From Tamlana sp038148895 (GTDB lineage: Bacteria > Bacteroidota > Bacteroidia > Flavobacteriales > Flavobacteriaceae): 64,000 nucleotides of DNA. Below the pieces are notes generated by a model that saw only the letters and a list, made by a program, of their open reading frames with translations, did no database searches and was not told the origin of the DNA. Positions 52,818 through 62,408 of this stretch are shown piece by piece (positions within the stretch are counted from its first letter, which is position 1; each line of letters starts with the position of its first letter). The stretch lies in the NCBI GenBank assembly GCA_038148895.1, contig JBBVGQ010000001.1. The stretch is one strand, 5' to 3'. Both the position numbers and the translations under genes were made by a program.

Positions 52818-54293
52818 ATGGGAAATTATTTTAACACGCTATCGTTAAGAGATAAATTAAATCAATTATCGAAGTGTAGATTTATGGACACTTCTGAATT
52901 CGCTGATGGAGTAAATGCATTAAAAGGTAAAAAAGTAGTAATCGTTGGCTGTGGGGCTCAAGGTTTAAACCAAGGGCTTAACATGAGAGATTCTGGATTG
53001 GATATTTCTTATGCTTTACGTGATGCTGCCATTGCAGAAAAACGTGCATCTTTTGTAAATGCAACCGAAAACGGATTTACCGTAGGCACTTACCAAGAGT
53101 TAATTCCAATTGCAGATTTAGTTTTAAACTTAACACCAGATAAACAACACACTAGCGTGGTTAACGCGGTAATGCCTTTGATGAAAAAAGGAGCTACTTT
53201 AGCGTATTCCCATGGATTCAATATTGTTGAAGAAGGCATGCAAATCCGTAAAGACCTTACAGTAATTATGGTAGCACCTAAGTCTCCAGGTTCTGAGGTT
53301 CGCGAGGAATACAAAAGAGGTTTTGGTGTGCCAACATTAATTGCCGTACACGAAGAAAATGATCCAGAAGGAAAAGGTTGGGCGCAAGCTAAAGCTTATG
53401 CTGTTGCAACCGGTGGTGACAGAGCAGGTGTATTGGCATCATCTTTTATTGCTGAAGTAAAATCAGATTTAATGGGTGAGCAAACCATTCTTTGTGGCCT
53501 GTTGCAAACAGGTTCTATCCTATGTTTCGATAAAATGGTTGAAAAAGGAATCGATCCAGGTTATGCTTCAAAACTAATCCAATATGGATGGGAAACCGTA
53601 ACCGAAGGTTTAAAATACGGTGGTGTTACCAATATGATGGATCGTTTGTCTAACCCAGCAAAAATTAAGGCGTTCGAGTTGTCAGAAGAATTAAAAGATA
53701 TCATGCGTCCGTTGTTCCAAAAACACATGGATGACATTATTGAAGGTCGTTTTTCTGCAGGTATGATGGAAGATTGGGCTAATGATGACAAAGATTTATT
53801 GGGATGGAGAGCTGCAACAGCCGAAACTGCTTTTGAAAAAACTCCAGCTGGAAACATGGAAATTACCGAGCAAGAATATTACGATAACGGTGTATTGATG
53901 GTCGCTCTTGTGCGTGCAGGTGTTGAGTTGGCTTTTGAGGCTATGGTAGATTCAGGTATCATTGACGCATCAGCCTACTATGAGTCGTTACATGAAACAC
54001 CGCTAATTGCCAATACCATTGCTAGAAAGAAGCTATACGAAATGAACCGTGTAATTTCTGATACTGCCGAGTACGGATGTTACCTGTTCGATCATGCTTG
54101 TAAGCCTTTATTGGGTGATTTTATGAAGAAAATTGATACCGATGTAATAGGTAAAGCTTATTCAAAAGATAACGGTAAAGCCGTTGATAATGCTAAATTA
54201 ATTGCTGTGAACAAAGCTTTAAGAGAGCATCCAGTTGAAAAGGTTGGAAGATTCTTAAGAGCATCGATGACGGCTATGAAACCAATAGTATAA
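52818..54293 (+). CDS. ilvC: Ketol-acid reductoisomerase (class II)
   Basis: The 491-residue enzyme is the long class II form. It isomerises and reduces acetolactate with NADPH and magnesium. The Rossmann motif is VVIVGCGAQGLNQGLNMRDSG, given in part as GCGAQGLNQG (near residues 49-58). The duplicated C-terminal knotted domain carries the metal acids (EQTILCG, EGLKYGGVTNMMDRLS). It starts 28 bp after ilvN. A terminator-like hairpin follows before ilvA. Confidence 0.96.
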   Translation: MGNYFNTLSLRDKLNQLSKCRFMDTSEFADGVNALKGKKVVIVGCGAQGLNQGLNMRDSGLDISYALRDAAIAEKRASFVNATENGFTVGTYQELIPIADLVLNLTPDKQHTSVVNAVMPLMKKGATLAYSHGFNIVEEGMQIRKDLTVIMVAPKSPGSEVREEYKRGFGVPTLIAVHEENDPEGKGWAQAKAYAVATGGDRAGVLASSFIAEVKSDLMGEQTILCGLLQTGSILCFDKMVEKGIDPGYASKLIQYGWETVTEGLKYGGVTNMMDRLSNPAKIKAFELSEELKDIMRPLFQKHMDDIIEGRFSAGMMEDWANDDKDLLGWRAATAETAFEKTPAGNMEITEQEYYDNGVLMVALVRAGVELAFEAMVDSGIIDASAYYESLHETPLIANTIARKKLYEMNRVISDTAEYGCYLFDHACKPLLGDFMKKIDTDVIGKAYSKDNGKAVDNAKLIAVNKALREHPVEKVGRFLRASMTAMKPIV

Positions 54294-54334
54294 ACCATTA
54301 AACAAACAACTAAACTAAACTAAATTTGATGGTG

Positions 54335-54372
54335 AAAGCCTGTTGGATTTTAAAATCTGGCAGGCTTTTTTA
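54335..54372 (+). terminator. Terminator between ilvC and ilvA
   Basis: AAAGCCTG (54335-54342) pairs with CAGGCTTT (54361-54368), with an inner GATTTT/AAAATC stem, followed by a T run. ilvA therefore depends on read-through or its own promoter. Confidence 0.8.
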
Positions 54373-54404
54373 ATTGTTGAAATGTTTAATTTTAAAGTGA
54401 AAAG

Positions 54405-55670
54405 ATGAAGCTGGAAATGCAAACTTATTTTCCTAAAATAGAAGATGTAAAACGTGCAGCCGAAACCATTAAAAAGGTATCGGCAGTTACCCCTTTAAGT
54501 CCAAGTTTAAGGTATTCCAAGAAATTTGGTGCCAATATTCTTTTTAAGCGCGAAGACCTCCAGCAAGTGCGATCATATAAAATTCGAGGTGCTTATAATA
54601 AGATAAGTTCATTAACAAAAGAAGAGGCCGAAAGTGGTGTAGTTTGTGCAAGTGCTGGTAATCATGCACAGGGTGTTGCTTTGTCGTGCAAGCTTTTGAA
54701 GATTAAGGGAACCATTTATATGCCAGCCCCAACCCCAAGCCAAAAGGTGGAACAGGTTGAAATGTTTGGTGAAGATTTTATAGAAATTAAATTGGTTGGT
54801 GATACTTTTGACGATGCCTATCACGCTGCTATTACAGAATGTGAGCAGTTGGGAAAAACATTCATCCATCCATTTAATGACGAAAAAGTTATCGAAGGCC
54901 AAGCCACCATAGCCTTAGAAATTTTGGAACAAGCAAAAGAGCCAATAGATTATGTTTTTGTCGCCGTTGGTGGAGGCGGATTGGCTTCAGGTTTATCAAC
55001 CGTTTTTAAAATATTGTCACCAAACACTAAAATTATTGGTGTTGAGCCTGAAGGTGCGCCTTCAATGACCGTTTCAATAAAAAGCAATGAAAATACCGAG
55101 CTCGGTGAAATCGACAAGTTTGTTGACGGTGCTGCGGTGAAACGCGTGGGCGATTTAAATTTTGCTATCTGTAAAAAGAATTTGGATGCCATGGCAACCG
55201 TTCCGGAAGGCAAGGTTTGTGAAACCATTTTAGAACTTTATAATAAAGATGCCATTGTGGTTGAGCCTGCTGGGGCACTTAGTATTTCTGCTCTGGATTT
55301 TTATGCCGAAGAAATAAAAGATAAAAATGTGGTCTGTGTGGTTAGCGGTAGCAACAATGATATTATAAGAACGCCGGAAATCAAAGAAAGGGCGCTGTTA
55401 TATGCCAATTTGAAGCATTATTTTATTGTAAATTTTCCACAACGTGCAGGAGCATTAAAGGAATTCGTAGTCGATATTTTGGGAAAAAATGACGACATCA
55501 CTTATTTTCAATACGCCAAAAAAACCAATAGGGAAAATGGTTCAGCCGTGGTTGGGGTTCAATTGAAATCTGCCGACGATTTAAAGCCCTTAATTGCCAA
55601 AATGAAAGAGCACAATTTTTATGGCGACTATTTAAATGACAAGCCAGATTTGTTTCAGTTTTTGGTTTAA
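54405..55670 (+). CDS. ilvA: Threonine ammonia-lyase (dehydratase)
   Basis: The 421-residue PLP enzyme makes 2-oxobutanoate, the isoleucine precursor. The Schiff-base Lys59 is in VRSYKIRGAYNK, and the phosphate-binding loop is VGGGGLASG. A C-terminal ACT-like domain (about 340-421, FIVNFPQRAGALKEFVVDILG) is expected for isoleucine feedback. One ACT domain is typical of this shorter class. Its stop is 10 bp from the convergent Gfo/Idh gene. Confidence 0.95.
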   Translation: MKLEMQTYFPKIEDVKRAAETIKKVSAVTPLSPSLRYSKKFGANILFKREDLQQVRSYKIRGAYNKISSLTKEEAESGVVCASAGNHAQGVALSCKLLKIKGTIYMPAPTPSQKVEQVEMFGEDFIEIKLVGDTFDDAYHAAITECEQLGKTFIHPFNDEKVIEGQATIALEILEQAKEPIDYVFVAVGGGGLASGLSTVFKILSPNTKIIGVEPEGAPSMTVSIKSNENTELGEIDKFVDGAAVKRVGDLNFAICKKNLDAMATVPEGKVCETILELYNKDAIVVEPAGALSISALDFYAEEIKDKNVVCVVSGSNNDIIRTPEIKERALLYANLKHYFIVNFPQRAGALKEFVVDILGKNDDITYFQYAKKTNRENGSAVVGVQLKSADDLKPLIAKMKEHNFYGDYLNDKPDLFQFLV

Positions 55671-55680
55671 AACTTTAAAC

Positions 55681-56859
55681 TTATTTCCAATACTGAATGC
55701 TATCATTATACATAGCATCTAAAGATAATTGAACTGCCTTGGCTGTATTTGCACCGGTAAAAACATTTGAAATAGGCTGTTTGTTATCTAAAATGGCATC
55801 CCGAAAATCTACAAGTGCTTGTTTGCTAGGATCTAAATGTGATACTTTAAGTGGATAGATTTGTCGTTGAGAATTTGGATTTGATGTTGCTCCAGAAACG
55901 CCGTCAACTTCAATAAACTCTTTTTTTACATTAGGCTCATAGCTTATCCAAGCTTTTATGTAGTCTAAGAAAAGTGTGCCTTTACTGCCGTTTACTTTAA
56001 TTTGGTAATCATCTAAGCTGTTGCTGGTTAAACAAGTAAACGTTGCTTTTACGCCACTTGGGTAATCAAACAACAGGTGGATATTATCAAACGTTTCCCT
56101 TCCATCTTTCCAATAATCTATGCCGCCAATGCCCATTATCTTTTTTGGGTTTTCCTCTAAAACCCAATTGGCAAAATCAATTTGATGTGAGCAAAGTTCT
56201 GCTGCCAAACCTCCAGAAAATTCTCTGTACATTCTCCAATTAATCGCTCGTTCCAACTTCGGGTCTGGTACTGGTCGTCTCCAATTCCAATTCCGGTTCC
56301 ATTGGCATTCAAATGATGTTATTTCGCCTATTTCACCCTCTTTCAATAGTTTTACAACATGGTTATAAAGTTTGGAGCTGTGGTATTGATGCCCAGTTTG
56401 AAAAATAGATTTTGAGGAGGAAACTTTTTTTACTAGGCCATTAATTTCATCTAACCCCATGGCCATGGTTTTTTCACAGTAAATATGTTTATCTGCATCA
56501 AGCGCGTCGTTTGCGATAGCAGAATGAGAGCTAAGCGGAGTTGCAATCAAAACGGCATCAACATTTTTGTTTTCTAGGAGTTTTTTATGGTTTGTATAGG
56601 CTTTAGCTTTATTTGAAGTTTTAGATAAACCTTCCTCTAATCTAAATGGAAGCGTGTCGCAAACGGCAACTACATTTATGCCTTCTATTTCATTAAGAAT
56701 AGGAATAAGGCCTCCTCCTCTATCTCCTGTTCCTATAACGCCAATGTTAATCGTGTTATTAGTGCTAATGCTTTTTGAAAAAGCCCCTAAAGATGATGTT
56801 CTGGCTATAACTGCACTTGTGGCCAACCCCCCTTTTGTTATGAATTCTCTACGTTTCAT
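55681..56859 (-). CDS. Gfo/Idh/MocA family oxidoreductase (exported), gene 1
   Basis: The 392-residue enzyme has a twin-arginine-like or Sec signal (MKRREFITKGGLATSAVIA), so it probably acts in the periplasm. The NAD(P)-binding motif is IGVIGTGDRGGGLIP, and EKTMAMGLDE carries the family EKP-like motif (here EKT). The C-terminal sugar-binding part has HQIDFANWVL. It lies 15 bp after a second member of the family. Exported Gfo/Idh enzymes of this sort have been linked to 3-oxidation of glycosides. Confidence 0.87.
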   Translation of the reverse strand: MKRREFITKGGLATSAVIARTSSLGAFSKSISTNNTINIGVIGTGDRGGGLIPILNEIEGINVVAVCDTLPFRLEEGLSKTSNKAKAYTNHKKLLENKNVDAVLIATPLSSHSAIANDALDADKHIYCEKTMAMGLDEINGLVKKVSSSKSIFQTGHQYHSSKLYNHVVKLLKEGEIGEITSFECQWNRNWNWRRPVPDPKLERAINWRMYREFSGGLAAELCSHQIDFANWVLEENPKKIMGIGGIDYWKDGRETFDNIHLLFDYPSGVKATFTCLTSNSLDDYQIKVNGSKGTLFLDYIKAWISYEPNVKKEFIEVDGVSGATSNPNSQRQIYPLKVSHLDPSKQALVDFRDAILDNKQPISNVFTGANTAKAVQLSLDAMYNDSIQYWK

Positions 56860-56874
56860 GTTATTTCAACTTTA

Positions 56875-58221
56875 TTAAACAGGCTTTATTTCCCAACCTG
56901 GTTCGTATGTTCTAGACCATAGTTTCATGGCATCTCTATCAAATATTCTGCCTGTATTTTCATCTACCTCGAATGGTTTTTCTATCCTGGATGCAATGTT
57001 GGCGTAATGGGTTAGCATTTGGCTTACAACGCCTTCATTTATTGGAGATTTTAATGTTTCTTTACCTCTTATGGCTTGAAAAAAGTTTTCAGAATGCATT
57101 GTGGTAAGTCCACCACCACCACCTAAAGTGATACCGTCCTCAATTCCTTTAGTTATATTTTCTTTTATAAGTTTTCCTTTTAAATCGAACAGCTTGTAAC
57201 CATCTCTATCAATAAACACCGAGCCTTCTGAGCCGTAAATTATTGTACCTCTTCCTGCACCGTACTTATCATATCCGTTTCTGCTTTGCCCGTCCCATTG
57301 AATTGTTTTGTTACCAGAAAACTTAAAGGTAGCCTCCATAGTATCGTACATTTCCCAGCCATCATTTGGGTATTGAAATTTACCCGAATACACATCAACA
57401 TAAATGGGGTAATCAACCTGTAATGCCCAACGAGCAATATCGAGTTCGTGTGTAGCATTATTGCCCGTTTCAGCGGTTCCAAAATCCCAACCGTACCAAT
57501 GCCAGTTATAGTCCCAGGTGTCATGCATATAGTCTTTTCGCGGAGAAGGGCCTTGAAAAAGTTCCCAGTCCAATCCTTCGGGTGGAGCAGATTTTTTAGG
57601 TAAAGGTACTTCGCCCCTTGAGTTTGTGTAAAACGCAATGGCTTTGTAAGGATTGCCAATTATTCCGTTATGAATATCGTTAATGATTTCGGTTGATTCT
57701 TTTGATGAGCGTTGTTGATTGCCCATTTGAACAAGCTTTTTGTATTTAGTTTGATAAGCTACAAGTAGTTCACTTTCTTTTGGGTTATGGCTACAAGGTT
57801 TTTCCAAATAAACATGCTTATTGGCTTGCATTGCCATACATGCTCCTGGAGCATGCCAATGATCTGGTGTTGCCATAAATATGGCATCTATTTTTTTGTC
57901 ATCTAATATAGCCCTAATGTCATTTTCAAGTTTAGGCTTGTAATCTATATGGTTTGAAATTTTTTTTGCTGCATTTTCGCGCTGTTTTTTCATAACATCG
58001 CATAGGTAAATCAATTCTATATTGTTACTTTTTTTTACAATGGCATCAATATAAGCGCCCCAACGTCTCCCCAAACCCTGAATAGCAACTTGAATTCTGT
58101 CATTAGCTCCAATTATTCGTGAATAATTTTTAGCCGAGACACTGTTTATTCCTCCAGTTAACGCTACACCAAGAGTGCCTGCCGTAGCTTTTTTTATAAA
58201 ATTCCGTCTAGTTGAACCCAT
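56875..58221 (-). CDS. Gfo/Idh/MocA family oxidoreductase (exported), gene 2
   Basis: The 448-residue enzyme has a twin-arginine-like leader (MGSTRRNFIKKATAGTLGVALTGG). The cofactor site is VAIQGLGRRWGAY, and YLEKPCSHNPKES carries the family EKP motif (near residue 134). The C-terminal domain has GTAETGNNATHELDIARWAL with the expected His. It is 6 bp after the DUF1080 gene, so the three genes form one operon. The pairing of two different Gfo/Idh paralogues suggests two redox steps. Confidence 0.88.
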   Translation of the reverse strand: MGSTRRNFIKKATAGTLGVALTGGINSVSAKNYSRIIGANDRIQVAIQGLGRRWGAYIDAIVKKSNNIELIYLCDVMKKQRENAAKKISNHIDYKPKLENDIRAILDDKKIDAIFMATPDHWHAPGACMAMQANKHVYLEKPCSHNPKESELLVAYQTKYKKLVQMGNQQRSSKESTEIINDIHNGIIGNPYKAIAFYTNSRGEVPLPKKSAPPEGLDWELFQGPSPRKDYMHDTWDYNWHWYGWDFGTAETGNNATHELDIARWALQVDYPIYVDVYSGKFQYPNDGWEMYDTMEATFKFSGNKTIQWDGQSRNGYDKYGAGRGTIIYGSEGSVFIDRDGYKLFDLKGKLIKENITKGIEDGITLGGGGGLTTMHSENFFQAIRGKETLKSPINEGVVSQMLTHYANIASRIEKPFEVDENTGRIFDRDAMKLWSRTYEPGWEIKPV

Positions 58222-58227
58222 GTCTTA

Positions 58228-59631
58228 TTAGTTTAATTCTCTTATTTTAATACTTCTGTAATGTACGGTATTGCCATGGTCTTGAAGTAAGATATGGCCA
58301 CTTATCCATTGCCCGAAATCAGGCCATACTTTATACTTGCTGTAAGCAACTAAGGCTTTAAACATTTGCGAATGCCTGTCGTATTCTACAACTTTTTCAT
58401 TATTTAGCCAATGCTCAACTTTTAATCCTTTAACAATTATTCTTGCTTTGTTCCATTTGTCAATGCCTTTAAACTGTTTCCCTCTTCCTGGGACTGAAAG
58501 GTTTTCAGCTGCAATTAAATCATAGAGTGAGCCAACAGTTCTGTTGCCATTAACACCAAGTTTTGCGTCTGGATGGTTCACGTCGTCCAAAATTTGAAAT
58601 TCACAACCAATTGCCGAGCCCATCCCTTTATTAAGTTCGGGGTCTACAAAATATTTTATTCCGCTATTGGCCCCCTTTGTGATTTTAAATTCGAGCTCTA
58701 GCTCAAAACTACTATAAAGTTTTTCTGTAATAATGTCACCAGGACCCGTTGATTCTCCTCCATTGGTTTCCAAAATAGTAAGTATTCCATCCTTAATTTC
58801 CCATCCGGATTTTGGAAAATGGTCTAGTTTTGCACCACGCCACCCTTTATTGGTTTCACCGTCCCATAATAATCGCCACCCATGGTCTTTTTCATGCTCA
58901 GTTAAAGTGTTCACCAAATAACTAACTTCTTTTACATTTGGATTAATTGCCCATTGTGATTGCTTCAAATTATCGGTTTTTATTCTAATGTTTTTCCATT
59001 TAATGGTTTTTCCTGCCAATTCATCAGAATTTATACTGTGCACTTGAAGAGCAATAAAGCCTTCGTTGGTAACATCATCAATCAAGTTGGCACACAGTAT
59101 ACCATTGATGAATGTTTTAATTGAATTGCCTATAGCTTCAATTCTGCAACTATTCCAGATACCATTTTTGTAAGCTTCTTGTGCTTTTGGGTTTACAGAC
59201 ATTGGATATAGCCAGCCTCTTCTGGCTTCATCGTAAATGCCTCCGCTAAAACCTCGATTGCTTGGGTCTAGTTCAAATTGGTAACCATGTACCCGGCCAT
59301 TGCTAAACTCTTTAAAACTATTGGAACGGAACTGAACACCAGAATTGACAGTTGGATCTACCATAACATCAAATTCAAGAATAAAATCTGTAAACAGTTT
59401 TTCTGTACATAAAAAACTGTTTTGGGTGTTTGTTTTGGTTATACCAATTATTTCGCCGTTTTCAACTTGGTATTTGGCTGCGCCGTTAAGTTGTTTCCAT
59501 CCTGTTAAATTTTTGCCATTAAAAAGAGAAATCCATTCCTTTTCCTGTTCTTGCGCACTAATTTTATATCCAGTGAATTGAACAAATAAGATTAGGGTGA
59601 GCAACATTAGTTTTGATTGTGTTTGTCTCAT
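58228..59631 (-). CDS. Tandem DUF1080 (3-keto-disaccharide hydrolase-like) protein
   Basis: The 467-residue exported protein starts at the ATG 59631 (MRQTQSKLMLLTLILFVQFTG, signal to about residue 27); the longer frame to 59700 has no support. Two DUF1080 jelly-roll domains follow (about 35-215 and 240-465), with WISLFNGKNLTGW and WRLLWDGETNKGWRG as the matching starts. DUF1080 members cleave 3-keto-glycosides after oxidation by Gfo/Idh partners. The operon order (DUF1080, then two oxidoreductases) fits that pathway. Confidence 0.88.
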   Translation of the reverse strand: MRQTQSKLMLLTLILFVQFTGYKISAQEQEKEWISLFNGKNLTGWKQLNGAAKYQVENGEIIGITKTNTQNSFLCTEKLFTDFILEFDVMVDPTVNSGVQFRSNSFKEFSNGRVHGYQFELDPSNRGFSGGIYDEARRGWLYPMSVNPKAQEAYKNGIWNSCRIEAIGNSIKTFINGILCANLIDDVTNEGFIALQVHSINSDELAGKTIKWKNIRIKTDNLKQSQWAINPNVKEVSYLVNTLTEHEKDHGWRLLWDGETNKGWRGAKLDHFPKSGWEIKDGILTILETNGGESTGPGDIITEKLYSSFELELEFKITKGANSGIKYFVDPELNKGMGSAIGCEFQILDDVNHPDAKLGVNGNRTVGSLYDLIAAENLSVPGRGKQFKGIDKWNKARIIVKGLKVEHWLNNEKVVEYDRHSQMFKALVAYSKYKVWPDFGQWISGHILLQDHGNTVHYRSIKIRELN

Positions 59632-60020
59632 TTTCAGTTTTTTTTTGTTGATTGTCAATGAAAATTTGTGCCACCATCTAAATTGGTTTTTTGCATTCAA
59701 GATTTATTTTAGCGACATTAAAGTGATAGAATCATTGTAGGTCTAATATAAGATTTTTTTGCAATTATATTTACCCAAGTATTTAATGATAATGTTGCTT
59801 TTGTGTAGTTGCTTCATGGAATAGGGTTAGCGGATTGCGAAAGACAAAAAATATTAACATGAGTCTCGAGTTTTCGAAAACGTTTTAGTGTAAATCCTCT
59901 AGATTGGTTTGGTGTTTTCTGTTTTTTCCAACTAAAATTTCATTACTTTGATTTTATAAAAAACAAATCTGGAAATCATTCGAAAAAGTGGTAAATTTCT
60001 AGTTTCAAACCAACTATCTC
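59632..60020. other. Gene-free control region between DUF1080 operon and gapN
   Basis: I see no gene here. A possible -7 box on the reverse strand (TAATATTTTTTG, near 59850) lies close to the palindrome at 59871. No clear promoter for gapN is found. Confidence 0.5.
59871..59886. promoter_or_regulatory. LacI-like palindromic box
   Basis: TTTTCGAAAA (59871-59880) and AAAACGTTTT (59877-59886) are overlapping perfect palindromes. The second has the central CG and A/T arms typical of LacI-family operators. Confidence 0.55.
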
Positions 60021-61613
60021 ATGAAAAATTCATTTCAAGACATTCCAGAAGCATTTAAAATGGAATCTTTATTTCATCAAAACACCTATTTGGTAGATGG
60101 CGAGTTAAAGCATTGGGAGGGCGATACTGCAGAGGTTTATTCTACAATTTCCTCTACTGAAAGATATAAGCCAACATTATTGGGGACTGTGCCTCAGTTG
60201 GGTGAAGAGGAGGCTTTGGATGCCTTAAATTCAGCTGTAAAAGCTTATAATAATGGACAAGGCTTATGGCCAACAATGAAGGTGGTTGATAGAATTGCTT
60301 GCATGGAAAAGTTTGTCAGGCAAATGAAGACCAAAAGAGAAGAAACGGTAAAATTTTTAATGTGGGAGATTGGAAAAAACCTACCGGATTCTGAAAAGGA
60401 ATTCGATAGAACCGTTGATTATATTTACGATACCATCGAGGCTTACAAGCAAATTGATAGAGATTCTGCAAAATTTGAAAAAAACTCCGGGGTTTATGCA
60501 CATATCCGTCGTGGGCCACTCGGCGTGGTACTTTGTTTAGGCCCTTATAACTATCCGCTTAACGAAACGTTTACCTTGCTTATTCCTGCATTGATTATGG
60601 GGAACACGGTTATTTTTAAACCGGCAAAATTAGGGGTGCTACTTATTTCACCTTTATTAGAGGCATTTCAAAACAGCTTCCCAAAAGGAGTGGTAAACAT
60701 TATTTACGGTCGTGGTCGTGTTTTGGCAACACCAATCATGAAATCTGGAAAAATAGATGTACTGGCTTTAATTGGAAATAGCAAGTCGGCCAATGCTCTT
60801 CAGGCGCAACATCCTAAAGGAAACAGACTACGCATGGTTTTAGGATTGGAAGCCAAAAACCCAGCCATTGTATTGCCAGATGCAGATTTGGATTTGGCGG
60901 TTGAAGAATGCATCACAGGAACCCTTTCTTTTAACGGGCAGCGTTGTACAGCATTAAAAGTTTTATACGTTCACGAATCTGTTGTGGAAGAATTCAATAG
61001 ACGATTTTCCTATAAAGTAGACCGGATGAAATTTGGAAACCCTTGGGAAGAAGGTGTTAAATTAACTCCGCTTCCAGAGGAAGATAAACCAGCTTACATT
61101 CAAGAATTAATAGATGATGCTGTTAATAAAGGCGCCAAGGTTTTAAATGAAAAAGGTGGCGAAATTTCGGAGAATTTTATTTTCCCTGCGGTTTTGTACC
61201 CAGTTAGCAAAGACATGCGTGTTTTTCAAGAAGAACAATTTGGACCTGTAATTCCGGTGCTTTCCTTTTCAGATATTGAAGAGCCTCTAAACGATATGGC
61301 AGAGTCTAATTACGGACAGCAGGTTAGTTTGTTCGGCAAAAACATTCAAACTTTATCGCCACTTATAGATACTTTGGTAAATTTAGTATGTCGTGTAAAT
61401 TTAAACAGCTCTTGCCAACGCGGGCCGGATGTTTATCCGTTTACAGGAAGAAAGGATTCTGCATTTGGTACACTTAGTGTGCACGATGCGTTGCGCTCAT
61501 TTTCCATAAGAACTTTTGTGGCCTCTAAAGACAATGCGTATAATAACGCCATTTTAACCGAGCTTTTGGAGCATAAAACATCCAATTTTATAAGTACTGA
61601 TTATATACTGTAA
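60021..61613 (+). CDS. gapN: NADP-dependent glyceraldehyde-3-phosphate dehydrogenase (GapN-type)
   Basis: The 530-residue aldehyde dehydrogenase has the catalytic C309 (FNGQRCTALK), E277 (LGLEAKNP) and N181 (PYNYPLNETF). The C-terminal part NSSCQRGPDVYPFTGRKDS is characteristic of the phosphate-substrate GapN group. It oxidises glyceraldehyde-3-phosphate straight to 3-phosphoglycerate with NADP, skipping ATP formation and making NADPH. The length is slightly above the family norm because of an N-terminal extension. Azurin follows 36 bp downstream. Confidence 0.86.
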   Translation: MKNSFQDIPEAFKMESLFHQNTYLVDGELKHWEGDTAEVYSTISSTERYKPTLLGTVPQLGEEEALDALNSAVKAYNNGQGLWPTMKVVDRIACMEKFVRQMKTKREETVKFLMWEIGKNLPDSEKEFDRTVDYIYDTIEAYKQIDRDSAKFEKNSGVYAHIRRGPLGVVLCLGPYNYPLNETFTLLIPALIMGNTVIFKPAKLGVLLISPLLEAFQNSFPKGVVNIIYGRGRVLATPIMKSGKIDVLALIGNSKSANALQAQHPKGNRLRMVLGLEAKNPAIVLPDADLDLAVEECITGTLSFNGQRCTALKVLYVHESVVEEFNRRFSYKVDRMKFGNPWEEGVKLTPLPEEDKPAYIQELIDDAVNKGAKVLNEKGGEISENFIFPAVLYPVSKDMRVFQEEQFGPVIPVLSFSDIEEPLNDMAESNYGQQVSLFGKNIQTLSPLIDTLVNLVCRVNLNSSCQRGPDVYPFTGRKDSAFGTLSVHDALRSFSIRTFVASKDNAYNNAILTELLEHKTSNFISTDYIL

Positions 61614-61649
61614 ACTGAATACAGGTTTAAAAATAAAACATAAATAAAA

Positions 61650-62165
61650 ATGAAAACTATTAATTTTAAGCTACTTATATTCTTTTTTGGTTTGCTATTA
61701 TTGAATTGTGGAGGTAAGGAGAAGAAAGAGAAAGAGGGTTTTTCTTATGAGAAAACAAGTTCTTCTGAATTAGAAGTGAAACAAAACGATAATATTGCCA
61801 ATATTGTTATCATAGGAAATGATGCCATGCAATTTAACCTAAAAGAGATTAAGGTGAAAGCAGGACAAAAAGTGAAATTAACTTTACGTCATATTGGAAA
61901 ATTAGATGTTAATGTGATGGGACATAATTTTGTTTTGCTAAAACAGGGAACGGACTTAGTCGCATTCGGCAATAAAGCAGCAACCCAAAAAGAAAACAAT
62001 TACATTCCAAAGGGTTCAGATGAGGTTTTAGTGCATACCAACATGATTGGAGGTGGACAGGTAACGTCCATTGAATTTGATGCGCCCGAGGCAGGAACTT
62101 ACGAGTTTTTATGCAGTTTTCCGGGACATTATGCGCTTATGCGTGGTAAGTTTATTGTAGATTAA
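61650..62165 (+). CDS. Azurin-type lipoprotein
   Basis: The 171-residue lipoprotein has lipobox LLNC (Cys20), a Lys/Glu-rich linker and a cupredoxin domain. Copper ligands are H92 (MGHNFVL), C155 and H160 (FLCSFPGHYALM) and M164. Azurins carry single electrons in the periplasm, for example to cytochrome oxidase or peroxidases. It is 36 bp after gapN, and a weak hairpin lies 75 bp downstream. The functional link to gapN is not obvious. Confidence 0.92.
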   Translation: MKTINFKLLIFFFGLLLLNCGGKEKKEKEGFSYEKTSSSELEVKQNDNIANIVIIGNDAMQFNLKEIKVKAGQKVKLTLRHIGKLDVNVMGHNFVLLKQGTDLVAFGNKAATQKENNYIPKGSDEVLVHTNMIGGGQVTSIEFDAPEAGTYEFLCSFPGHYALMRGKFIVD

Positions 62166-62239
62166 AAACTTGTTGAGCAAGCAAGAAATTAGTAGGGCCT
62201 TGTTGAATCGTTTAAATAAAATAAAAAAAGGATGAAATA

Positions 62240-62260
62240 TTGCAACCCAAAGGGTTGTAA
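62240..62260. repeat. Hairpin downstream of azurin
   Basis: TTGCAACCC (62240-62248), loop AAA and GGGTTGTAA (62252-62260) form a 9-bp stem (one G-U). A T-rich stretch follows, so it may end azurin transcription. Confidence 0.55.
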
Positions 62261-62339
62261 AGCTTTATTATTAATAATTTTATTGAAAAAGTGGTTGTGC
62301 AATAGTTATTTTTAACAAATAAAATTATAATTTTACATC

Positions 62340-62408
62340 ATGAAAACATTAAAAACTAAAATACGTTGTTCTACATCCGGTTTGCCCGTGCGCAATCGCC
62401 GCATCTAA
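62340..62408 (+). CDS. Putative arginine-operon leader peptide
   Basis: The 22-residue frame starts MKTLKTKIRCSTSG and ends LPVRNRRI before TAA. Four Arg codons (cgt, cgc, cgc, cgc) include three in the last five residues. It lies 224 bp upstream of the GNAT gene that opens the arginine operon. Its high GC content against AT-rich surroundings is unusual. The Arg density is suggestive but lower than the Val/Ile/Leu density in the ilv leader. Confidence 0.5.
   Translation: MKTLKTKIRCSTSGLPVRNRRI

Noticed and set aside
59632..59700. Longer N-terminus for the DUF1080 protein
   Set aside because: Would hide the signal peptide behind 23 extra residues.
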